DNA of 51,486 nt from the NCBI GenBank assembly GCA_002179805.1, contig NAVB01000498.1:1-51486 (forward strand). Direction: 5' to 3'. Under the pieces are notes generated by a model that was given only the letters and a program-made list of their open reading frames with translations, did not search any database and was not told the origin of the DNA. A program made the position numbers and the translations under genes. The first letter of the stretch is position 1. The number at the start of each line of letters is the position of its first letter. Below are positions 43,002 through 51,486 of this stretch, in pieces. This DNA comes from Acanthamoeba lenticulata. Lineage: Eukaryota; Discosea; Longamoebia; Acanthamoebidae.

Positions 43002-43911
43002 TCAAGCGCAGCAGCCGCCCTTCTTCTTGTTGAGGTCCTCGCCGGCGCCGAGCACGATCTCGGGCTTCTTCTGTTGCTGCTCGCTGACGGTGACGCGCCT
43101 GTCGAAGATCTCCTTGACGAGGTGCATGAAGGCGTCCTCCACACCCTGGCCGGCCTTGGCCGAGGCCTCGCTGAAGAGCATGCCTTGTTGCGTGGCAAAA
43201 GCCTTGGCCGTGGTGGCGTCGATGACTCGCTTGTTGTTCATGTCAGCCTTGTTGCCCACCAGCAGCTTGGTCACGTTGCCGCACGCGTAGCGCTCGATCT
43301 CGTTGAGCCACATCTTGGCGTTGTTGAACGAGGCCTGGTCCGTGATGTCGTACACCACGATGATGCCGTGCGCTCCTCGGTAGTAGCTGCTCGTGATCGT
43401 ACGGAACCGCTCTTGGCCGGCTGTCGTTGTTTTATCGTTTAAAACACAACATCCATAACAGATATGCGTGCAGGTACGAGTTGGCAAGAGTTAACGATGA
43501 GCCCAAACAAAAGCATGAAGCGGGGCAAGAAGAATGTTGAGAGGGATAACGAGCACGGCACCTGTGTCCCAAATTTGAAGCTTCACGACCTTGTCGTTGA
43601 TGGTTACGTTCCTGATTTTGAAATCAACACCGATGGTGCTGATGAAAGTCTCCTGGAACATGTCATCCTGCAAGATGAAGAAAATGTGGCAAATGAGCCT
43701 CACTCGTCTCTTGGCTCGGTGATGTAGCTACATGGCTAAAGTCCATACCGTGAATCTGAGCAGCAGAGAAGACTTGCCCACACCGCTGTCGCCTACGAGC
43801 AAAATCTTGAACAAGTGGTCGCTGCAAGGGCGCCATTTTTGTGGGGGGGAGGCATCTTAAGTACTGAAATTGCGAAACAACCGAACAGGTCATTACGTAC
43901 TACTGGTCCAT
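43002..43911 (-). CDS. Rab-family small GTPase (Rab1/Rab8-like)
   Basis: Exons 43904-43911 (8 nt), 43749-43821, 43562-43667 and 43002-43420 give 201 residues. Motifs: P-loop GDSGVGKSS, switch I with [31 protein letters not shown] and EASAK, all intact. The C-terminus NKKKGGCCA carries the double-cysteine prenylation site followed by one residue. The effector region with IRNVTIN and [13 protein letters not shown] places it with Rab1/Rab8/Rab10-type exocytic Rabs; a finer call needs a phylogeny. The 8-nt first exon (ATGGACCA) is an initial micro-exon, joined in phase to CGACCACTTG. Confidence 0.9.
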
Positions 43912-44166
43912 TTGTAAAGCGCTGAGAAGAAGACTACTACGAGGGAGGGAGAAGGGAAAAGATGGCGAAGGATTCGCGTTGGAATCAGATTCGAATGATG
44001 AAGAAAATGTTTTTTGGTTGTTCGGCTTGCGGACAAGAGAGCTCGCTGTCGCGGCGTCATCAGCCGACGGAACTTCGCTTCTTTGAACGGTCAAGTATTT
44101 CAGCAATGCAGCCACCCCACGAGAAATGAAAAGAAAAAAAGGGAAGACCGCCAGACTGCGAGCAAG
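43912..44166. promoter_or_regulatory. Divergent promoter region between Rab and secreted-protein genes
   Basis: This 255-nt gap separates the Rab start codon and the start of the opposite-strand secreted protein. It should contain both promoters; no specific element is recognisable. Confidence 0.3.
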
Positions 44167-44769
44167 ATGACGATGCAGCCGCGACGACGGAGCTCCGCCG
44201 GGACCTTTGCGCAGGGCCTTTTGGTTGGACTGCTGTTGGTGCACCTGAGCATGGAGGCCGTGGCGAGTGAGGGCGTGTATTACGGCGTAGCAGCCCCACT
44301 TAATCCCTCCACTGATGCCCGCACATCGAGACCTTACCCATGCACGTTCTGGCTTTGCACACCAGTCCCGAACCTTCAGGAAGCGGCAAGTCGTGTGCCG
44401 CAAGGAGTGCGGGGACAACAGCCGAATGCAGGCGGACGTGCCTGAAGTCGGTGAGGACTCGTGGGACGGGCTGGACGTCATTGAGGGCTTCGGGAGCGAT
44501 GAGAGCACGCGCCCGCTCTCCCCCTGTGTGGCTCGCTGCATCTCCTCCTATTGCTTCGAACTCGAGTACAACCGACCGGTGCGCACCTCCTCCCTGTCCG
44601 CTGCGAGAAGCTTCTGACTAGACGGCCATCGCGTGTTGGCCTGCAGCTCGAGCTTGGCGAAGTCGACGAGCGATACCACTTCTTCAGGAAGTGCGCCACG
44701 CTGGAGATCAACGAGGCGCGCAAGCAGGAGCAAGCGCGTCGCTTTGGCACGTACGTTGATGACGATTGA
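44167..44769 (+). CDS. Conserved secreted Cys-rich protein
   Basis: Three exons, 44167-44286, 44366-44578 and 44647-44769, give 151 residues. An N-terminal signal peptide (GTFAQGLLVGLLLVHLSMEAVAS) precedes a mature part with CRKECGD, SPCVARCISSYCFELEYNRP and LELGEVDERYHFFRKC, ending in FGTYVDDD. The Cys-x3-Cys-x4-Cys pattern followed by a GE-(V/I)-D-x-R-x-x-x-F-x-x-C block resembles a conserved secreted plant-type family that I cannot name. The alternative 29-nt intron is rejected in favour of 44579-44646 (68 nt), which reaches the LELGEVD block in frame. Its location is probably extracellular or secretory lumen. Confidence 0.68.
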
Positions 44770-44851
44770 CAATCCAACAACAACGAGTTCTCATTTTGCC
44801 GCAAACCTGAAGCTTCAGCGGTCGCCTTCTTCTTCTTCCAAACTTCAACGT

Positions 44852-47426
44852 CTACTGGAGGAGGCAGTTCTCGCGTCTCGCCCGCGCGCGGTTGGACTTC
44901 TTGGGCTTGCACTTGACTTCCACGCCATCGACGTCGCGGAAGTCGACGACGGTGATGCGCTCGTTGGTGCAGCAGTAGATACGGTCGGGCAGGACCGTGA
45001 TGGAGAAGATGCGGCGCGGGACCTGCGCCACCGGGATGTCCATCATGTGCGTCTTCTTGGTGTAGTCCCACACCCTCAGGAAGGACGACCGCTCGCCCGT
45101 CACGCCTGCCACGAGCTTGTTCTCGCACAGGCGGATGTCGTACACGATCCCGCCCACGGAGAACGTGTAGAGGCACTTGAGCGTGGCCAAGTTCCACACG
45201 CGGATCGTCTTGTCGTCGCTCCCGCTCAGCTGTGCTCCCCCGCCAACGCCGCACGTCAGCCTGCTCGTCCTCCTTCATGTACCGCGACAGTCAGACGGCC
45301 GTACCACGAGGTCGCCGTCGCGCTTGACGGTGGTGACGGTGGCCAAGTGGCCGGTGAAGGCGCCGATGACCTGCCGGGCGTCCACGTCATAGAGGTAGAA
45401 GTCGACGTCGCCCACGGCCGTGCAGATGGCCAGTCGTTGCCTGTTCAGCCGCCGGCGTCTGGCGGCCGCCGCCTCATCCTCCTCCTCTTCCTCTTCTCCC
45501 TCAGTCGCCTTCTTCTCAGCTTTGGCGGCCTCCTCCTCCTGCTCATCGCGCTCCTCTTCATTCTCTCGCGCGTTGTTGACGCGGACGTGCCGGCGCTCGA
45601 TCGGGAGGTCGGTGACCACGCAACGCACGTCGAACAGGCCGCTCCCAAAGTGGTGCTGCGCCAGCTCTGCACGACGGTAGCCGTGAAGCTAGTCAGGGCT
45701 GAATGAGGGCATGACATCGCCGGCAGTGAGGGGCGAGGGGCGGGAGCTCGTACGCTTGCCGTCGCTGAGCCGCCAGGCGACAAAGTCCCCGTTCTGGCCG
45801 CCGCTCACCACATAGTCCTCCTCGAGCGAGAAGTCAACGCACCTGGATTGGGGGGGGGGGAATGGATGGTACACATCAACACTGAGCCACCATGACTTAC
45901 TTTTTCGGGACGTACCAGAGAGCGGTCGGGTGGCCCTCAAGAGTGCGTACGACCTCCATTTTGTTCAGATCGATCACTGGTGGTACGCGTGGTGAGCCAC
46001 ACAGGGCGAGGCCAAGACAGGGAAGAGAGCGTTCTAAACGTACCTTTGGCAGTCCAGTCGGTCGAGGCCGTGATGCAGGTGTCGCTGTGCACCTGTTTGC
46101 GGACACACGACACAATGAAGCGAGCGTGAGCGGGCAGACGGGATCGCACGTGAAAGGATCGCACGTGGGTGCACGTTACCTCGAGCCACCAGATAAAGTC
46201 GTGGGCCTTGACGATCTTCTTCTCCTTGAACTCCTGCCCGCTCCACAGGATCACCTGCCCATCGTCGTCGCCCGTCACAAAGTCCCAGCCCCAGTCGACG
46301 AGCTCGTCCGCTTCGTCCCCCCGTGGCCTGCCGTCAGCCTCTTCACCGTTCTTCTTCGGCTTTTCCTTCTCCTTCTCCTTCTTTTTCTTCTTCTTCGTGT
46401 TGTCGTCGTCGGACGTGCGCTTTGGCTTGTCTTCCTCGGCCGACGGCTGGCCCGTTGCCTTGGCCTGGGCCTCAAGCTCCATGAACGCGGCCGCGGTCTC
46501 CGCGGTGGAGGCCGATCCGCTCGACGTGGCGCGGAGGCCTTTCTTGTTCTTCTTCTTGGGACGCTTGGCGGGCTCGTCTTCGCTCTCCTCATCGTCGCTG
46601 ATTGTCGAGGCCTCTTCGCTCATGTCGTCTTCCTCGTCTAGTTCTTCATCGTCCTCATCATCGTCGTCGGTCAGCAGCTGCGGCGGGGCGTCCTCGGCCG
46701 CGGCGATACCTTCGCCTTGGCTCTCCTCGTACAGGCGCTTGTTGGTACGCAGGACCTGAATCACGGTCGTGCCCTGGTGCGGGATCTTGTGGATCACGTA
46801 CTTCTCCTCAATCCTGCTCGACCGCCACAAACGCACTGCGCTGAGCGCAAAAACAACAACAACGGTGACGACAACGATAACGTCGACAAGAGGATGATGA
46901 ACCATCGCCTCTCGAGGCTCTGCTTCTGGTAGTAGAAGCCCTTCCAGTTGATCTCACGAGTAGACGAGGACAAGTCGATCTTGGTGCGGATGGCAGGCGA
47001 GAGGTTAGGCTTGCGCCACGAGCTCATGCATAGCTCCCGCCACAGCCTGGTCGTTTTGCCGCCAAGAAGCCACGCATACGAGTCGAGGCAAAGTTAGAAG
47101 AAGGAAGAATGAAGAACAAGAATGAGACGAAAGGGGTCGGGTTGGTACGAGTGGTCAGAGGCGACGATGTGCGTCTGGGAGCAGACCATCGATAAGCACA
47201 GCAGGTCGCGCGGCTCGAGGAAGGCGCACACACGAAGGCTCAACTCGTAAGGCAAGTTCTCCAGAGTCGCGGCATGCTCATCGCCCGCTTGGGTCCCCCC
47301 TTCGCTCTGCAAACATCAGTTACGCATCTTAATCTTAATCTTTATCTTGAAGGAGGGAAAGTAGATGAGGTTTCGGCAAGTAAAGCTCCAGTAGGCTTGT
47401 ACCTGTATTTTCGTCACGTGGAACAT
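44852..47426 (-). CDS. F-box/WD40 protein
   Basis: Nine exons, 47403-47426, 47149-47306, 46903-47046, 46180-46840, 46044-46092, 45901-45976, 45754-45842, 45305-45666 and 44852-45229, give 646 residues. The F-box is near the N-terminus (LENLPYELSLRVCAFLEPRDLL, SMVC, LWRELC). A 200-residue acidic and Lys-rich insertion follows. WD40 repeats are recognisable in WGWDFVTGDDDGQVILWSG, CITASTDWTAKVIDLNKMEV, EGHPTAL, VVSGGQNGDFVAWRLSDG, AFTGHLATVTTVKRDGDLV, LSGSDDKTIRVWNLATLKCLY and LRVWDYTKKTHM. F-box/WD40 proteins are substrate receptors of SCF ubiquitin ligases. The first exon (MFHVTKIQ) joins in phase but is short and less certain. Confidence 0.82.
45850..45860. repeat. Homopolymer C tract (coding sense) in an intron
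   Basis: Eleven G on the plus strand, so an eleven-C run on the sense strand of the F-box/WD40 gene, just upstream of its acceptor. Similar runs lie in other minus-strand introns at 27905-27915, 29218-29227, 49422-49430 and 50495-50506. Confidence 0.8.
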
Positions 47427-47554
47427 TGCCAAGACGAGCACGCAGGTCTGGACTTGCCTCAGAGGTGCGAGCTGAGCCCTTCGCCTAACTTGCGTCGACG
47501 AAGAAGGACAAAATTCGGTTTTATTTTTATTTATTTATTCGTTTATTTTTTATC
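47427..47554. promoter_or_regulatory. Short divergent promoter region
   Basis: Only 128 nt separate the F-box/WD40 and HD-phosphohydrolase start codons; the T-rich block 47515-47553 (TTTATTTTTATTTATTTATTC) is the only noticeable element. Confidence 0.3.
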
Positions 47555-48507
47555 ATGGAGGACAGGTTGCGCTCGACGTGGCGCCAGCTGCACCAACGAC
47601 TGCACCCGCTAGCCGCCAGCGCCTCGGACGAGGTACTGATCTGATTTTCTTAGGGTCACCTGTGACTTACCCAGAGCCGCTCAGGTCCAAGAGAGGTGGT
47701 TTCGTGTGCTGGTAGAGCACTACGGGTTTGGCGAAGACGGCAAAGACGGAGGGGCAAAGCCCTACCACTGCCTAACTCACGTGAACGCTCTTCTTGACCT
47801 TTGCTCGGACTACGTTTCGTCCTTGAAGCGGCGAGACCTCGTCGAGCTGGCCATCTTTTTTCACGAGTACGCAACAGACTCCTTGCACAGAACAACGCGA
47901 ACGAGCTTTAACGTGGGTGCGACAGCGTTGTGTATGATGCCAAGGCCAATGAAGAACAGAGCGCGCGACTATTCGAGGACTATGCCGACGAAGTGGGCCT
48001 GGTGACGCTTTCTGACTTCTGCGTCTTGTGCAAGGAGTATGTTGCTGTCGAACCGCTCACCATCGCGTGGTGGGCCGCACACAGAGCCACGAGGTCAAGG
48101 CGACAGTGTCCAAGTGGATCGTGGACACCAAGACGCACACGACGGCTGACATCCAGGGCGACGAAGACGAAGCCTACTTCCTGGACTTTGACTTGGCCAT
48201 CTTGGGCGAGGACGAGGCCACTTACGACACCTACGCACAGCATATCCGGCGTGAATACGCGCATTATCCCGACGCTGCCTACCGCAGTGGCAGGCACGCA
48301 ACTTCTCGACACGCGTGGTAGCACTTCCTTCGAACAAGAACGTACCTCTCACCACCTTTCGCTCGCGTACGCAGGGCGCAGGTGCTCGAGCGCTTCCTTC
48401 AGGTGCCCCACCTATTCCGTACAACGGCCTTCAGGACTGCCCGAGAAGCCAAAGCCCGCGCCAACATCCAGCGGGAGATTGAAGCATTGCGTAGCGTTCG
48501 TGCATGA
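47555..48507 (+). CDS. Predicted metal-dependent HD phosphohydrolase (COG4339 type)
   Basis: Five exons, 47555-47632, 47685-47866, 47926-48001, 48085-48317 and 48375-48507, give 233 residues. The family pattern is present: RWFRVLVEHYGF, KPYHCLTHVNALLDLC with the first His ligands, IFFHDVVYDAKANEEQSA with the HD pair formed across an intron (GA|C), SHEVKATVSKWIVDTKTH and YPDAAYRSGR, VLERFL. Metal-binding His/Asp residues are intact, so it should be an active hydrolase. The substrate is unknown in this family. The fourth exon could instead end at 48293 with a GC donor, which would remove ten residues and give YRSGRAQVLERFL, closer to the family. Confidence 0.85.
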
Positions 48508-48592
48508 TGACCTTGAAGACGGTACCTCACCGCATCGCGTTCAGCGTCTTCAAGAGCGCAGAATAACGTCCCATCGCACCCAGCAGGAAGTG

Positions 48593-48598
48593 AATAAA
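48593..48598 (+). terminator. AATAAA polyadenylation hexamer
   Basis: AATAAA in AATAAATAAA lies 86 nt after the HD gene stop and just before the convergent EF-hand gene. Confidence 0.45.
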
Positions 48599-48644
48599 TA
48601 AATGGGTCATTAAAAAGACCACTCACATAGGGGATAGCGGCTCG

Positions 48645-49690
48645 TTAGGCCTTGAGAATGGCGGCAAACTTGGAGACGGTCTCCGCCTTGACCTTGTCGA
48701 CGTAGCGCTCGGGGCAAATGAGCCATTGCACCATCTCGTTCTTGTCCACAGCCGCCTTCCACTCCGCCTTAAGTGAGGAGAGGAAGAACAGAAGAACAGA
48801 AGACGTGTGAGCGACTCGTTACGGATTGTTCGTCTTCTTCATCACAGGTGTCAACTCCAGTCGGGCGTACGAGAGAAATAGTGTTGTCTTTGTCGGTATC
48901 CACGTCCTGGAAGACAAAGTTGATCCCTTGCGTGGCGAACATGTTGCGCACCGGCGCCAGCGACGGCTCCTGTGGTCCGACCACGCCCAACCCGTGAGTG
49001 AAGAAAAACGATAGAGCGGCCGTCGCACGTACCATGACGGCCTCAATGGTGGACTTGCTTGGGACCGAGTGATACTTCTCGTAGAGGACGCGCATGATCT
49101 CGCTTGTCATCTCCTTGGTGAAGACAGCCAGCAGTTTATCGAACTGCTTGGCAACTTCGTCTCGGTTGAGCACGCCGTTGCCGTCAAGGTCCATTGCCTT
49201 GAAGACCACTGTTGTGTAGCCGTACGTTATTGATGTCTTTAAAACAACAACTCGGTCGGGCTCGGGGGCGAGAGGTGATGTTACATACGTTCAGCCTTTT
49301 CCTCAAGGGTGCCCAGGGAGAGGACCGAGAGGCCCAACACCACCTCAGATACGTCCACTACACGCCACATGTATCGCCACGTTTTGTTGTTGTGCGGCAA
49401 CAACAAATAGAAAGGAGGGGAGGGGGGGGGTAGAGGCACGTACGAACGCCGTCGTGGTTGACGTCGAGGGTAGAGAAGAGGATATCGAGGTTCTCGTGGT
49501 TGACTAGCAGCGGGCTCTTGGCGCGCAGGGAGTAGTCGAGCTTGGACAGCACGCCCATGAAGACGTCCTTGTTGATGGGCTTGCCCTTTTTGTTCTTTTT
49601 TTGGAAGGCCTTCACGATGTCCTTCACCTGATCTGGTGGCAAGCGGCACTGAGATTGCAGCTCGGCCGGCAGACTCTGGTTGGCGCCCAT
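48645..49690 (-). CDS. EF-hand calcium sensor with myristoylation-type start
   Basis: Five exons, 49444-49690, 49289-49357, 49033-49208, 48871-48969 and 48645-48767, give 237 residues. The start MGANQSLP has Gly2 and Ser6 suited to N-myristoylation. Three canonical EF loops are visible: DVNHDGVLDVSE, DLDGNGVLNRDE and DTDKDNTISLAE; an earlier EF pair member is degenerate. The layout, with myristoylation plus four EF positions of which the first is dead, matches neuronal-calcium-sensor and CIB-type proteins, which move to membranes on Ca2+ binding. The EF2 loop is completed only across the 49358-49443 intron. The target is unknown; the myristoylation-start kinase at 23139 is a possible functional relative only. 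Confidence 0.85.
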
Positions 49691-49951
49691 GTCGTCTGTG
49701 TGGGAGCAAGCTGCAACAAATCTGTTTGCCTTCGTTCTTCATCTTCATCTTCAATAAGGAAGGCAAAAGGAGGTACATGTACGTACTTATGAGTGGGGAC
49801 AAGAGAGGTTGAGCACTGACGCCACGCGAGGCAAAGGCGGTATCGCAGTATCCGCGTATGAGCAACAGAGAAAAAAGCTTAAAAATTTATGAAACAATAC
49901 GGCCAAGCGGCTTCTCTTCTTTTGTCATAAACTGGACAACAATGACGAGGC

Positions 49952-51480
49952 CTAGGAGAGGTTGGGTTTGACGGGTTTTAGCTTGAGTGTCATGAACGCC
50001 ACAAAGCGGTAGATGATTGTCAGCCCCCAAATTGCCTGTACAAATAATGCACAAACACTCAGTTTGGTGTTTACAACGCAGCGTGCAACAGCTATCCAAT
50101 ACGTACGCCCAAGTAGGGCCAAAGGCGGTCCATATCAAAGCCGAGGCTGTCAATTACGGCGTCTCCGTCCGGGTACGTGCACGTTCCTGCGTTGTGAGCC
50201 CACGCCTCGCGTCAGCTCATGGATCGGAGAACGGCTGGACCGAGATCAGTACCGTTCACTGCCTGGCTGGCCTTGCACTCAATGTCGAGCTCGTGGAATT
50301 CATTAAGGGCCAGCACCTCAGCGCCGTAGTAGGTGATGAGACCGTAGTTGGCATAGCGCAGCGGATAAGGCAGCGAACTCGCGCTTCGGAAGTAGCCGCT
50401 CATCAACAAAAACAGTGAAAACAGGACCTGTGCAGGGTCACCAGGCACCAGGCCAGCGAACAATGCATTCGTCACGAGGCCCGGCTGGAGCGGCGGGGGG
50501 GGGGGGAGTTGAGGGGAAGGTCGTACGGCCGATAGCATGTTGGCGATGCCCACATCGTAGAAGAGCGAGCACAGGAAGAGGCCCACGGTCTCGCCCGTGA
50601 TGAGGAACGCCAGAGCCACAGCGAAGAACACAAAGAATCGCCACCTGTGTGTGTGTGTGTGCAATAATCAAGCGCACAACCAGGATTAGTCATGTGCTGC
50701 TTCACAGTCTACAAGTGCGGCAATGCGGATCTCGCGTACGCGTCCACCAGGCTGAGCCCGATGACAAAGTAGGTGAGGCACGAGCAACCGGCGACGGAAA
50801 GCAACTGCGCTCGCGCGGCCACATGTTAGGGCTGGCCAGTGAATGAACCGAAAGGAGCACAGGGCAGAGAGTTCTCTCTAGGGGAATAAGTACATCGAGT
50901 GGTATTTCGATGGACATGTAGGAGAGCATGAAGGTGGTCGTGCCGTAGAGGCCATCGATTCGCTCTCGATAGAACACGTTTCGCTCTCCGGGGACTGGGT
51001 CCACGCCTTTGGTAAGGCCGAGCGATGACTGCAGCTAGGAATGGGGGAAGCGGAGGGCATACACATGGCGATGGCGTTGAGCTGGCCGACGAACAGGAGC
51101 GAGAGCACTTCATACAGGAAGCCGAGCTTGTTCTGCACGCCGATCTGGTCGTTGTCGATGCGCAAGAAGCAGATCGTCATGATCACGCCAAAGGCCATCA
51201 CCTGCCAAGAGGAGGAAGAGAAGGTCAAGAGCGTCAGTCACTTGAACGACGACATCAAAAAGGAGAAAGACGAGCTGTGAGCGGACCTGCGTGAAGCGAG
51301 TGAGCGCGGCCTGTGGGTCGCGGAGCAAGTTGCGGTAGGCCCGTCGGACGAGGATCGGGTAGGCCTTGTAGGCCGGCAGTGCCGACCGCAGCGAGTACAT
51401 CTTCTCCTCGGCCTCGGCGTTGAGATTGAGCGCCCGCGTCTCTTTCTCCTGCTCCACATGTTTTTGCACCGCGTCCAGGT
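49952..51480 (-). CDS. ABCG-type ABC transporter, C-terminal membrane part (5' partial)
   Basis: Visible exons are 51287-51480, 51063-51201, 50894-51006, 50740-50804, 50527-50644, 50241-50484, 50107-50186 and 49952-50035. The 5' exons and the nucleotide-binding domain lie beyond the window; the upstream end is an acceptor at 51481-51482. Hydrophobic helices include FGVIMTICFL, LYEVLSLLFVGQL, LLSVAGCSCLTYFVIGL, FFVFFAVALAFLITG and FAGLVPGDPAQVLFSLFLLMSG. The ABCG features are GERNVFYRERIDGLYGTTTF before TM3 and GTCTYPDGDAVIDSLG with two cysteines in the last extracellular loop, then LGAIWGLTIIYRFVAFMTL near the end. These transporters export lipids or drugs. Splice junctions were phase-checked; intron 50485-50526 is only 42 nt. 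Confidence 0.86.
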
Positions 51481-51486
51481 CTACAG

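Noticed and set aside
44579..44607. 29-nt intron in the secreted Cys protein
   Set aside because: A canonical 68-nt intron, 44579-44646, ends at a good acceptor and leads in frame to the LELGEVD block.

Overview
The window is nuclear DNA from a gene-dense, GC-rich protist, most likely an Acanthamoeba-type amoebozoan. That is inferred from exon GC content, short introns of about 42-112 nt, a donor preference for GTACG, tight alternation of strands and the protein repertoire. There are no operons, rRNA, tRNA, CRISPR or transposons that I can support. I rebuilt the gene models by hand, splicing ORFs with GT-AG sites (one clear GC-AG) and requiring phase continuity. No RNA evidence was available.

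Layout. 64-1378(+): family 2 glycosyltransferase with a C-terminal membrane anchor (5' end outside the window). 1619-2563(-): VWA protein. 2791-5289(+): TCAIM-like protein. 5468-6101(+): OXLD1-like small protein. 6204-10092(-): large helical protein of unknown family. 10222-14234(-): JADE/BRPF-type histone acetyltransferase scaffold. 14473-16539(+): family 61 glycosyltransferase. 16618-17429(-): PPIL1-type cyclophilin. 17673-20714(+): secretory-pathway Ca2+/Mn2+ ATPase, preceded by an overlapping upstream ORF. 20785-22798(-): ZRSR2-like splicing factor.

23139-24870(+): CaMK-type kinase with a lipidation-type N-terminus. 25323-26665(+): D-glutamate cyclase-like protein. 26730-29320(-): arrestin-fold protein with SPRSPP repeats. 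29610-31817(+): F-box-like module apparently fused to a very divergent tubulin. 31863-34571(+): protein with five SAM domains. 34966-35058(+): candidate 30-residue microprotein. 35228-37006(-): PH-like/MORN protein. 37116-38739(-): membrane-anchored SDR. 38854-39172(-): small secreted Cys-rich protein. 39464-42871(+): coiled-coil/Cys-His module fused to an acyl-CoA synthetase. 43002-43911(-): Rab GTPase. 44167-44769(+): secreted Cys protein. 44852-47426(-): F-box/WD40 protein. 47555-48507(+): HD phosphohydrolase. 48645-49690(-): EF-hand sensor with a myristoylation-type start. 49952-51480(-): C-terminal part of an ABCG transporter (5' end outside).

The genes belong to unrelated pathways: secretory trafficking and glycosylation, splicing, chromatin, Ca2+ signalling, lipid and redox metabolism, ubiquitin adaptors. 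The most unusual items are the F-box/tubulin fusion whose GTP-binding loop is degenerate, the acyl-CoA synthetase fused to a Cys/His-rich domain, a canonical-looking PIP box in the JADE-like scaffold, and the five-SAM protein.
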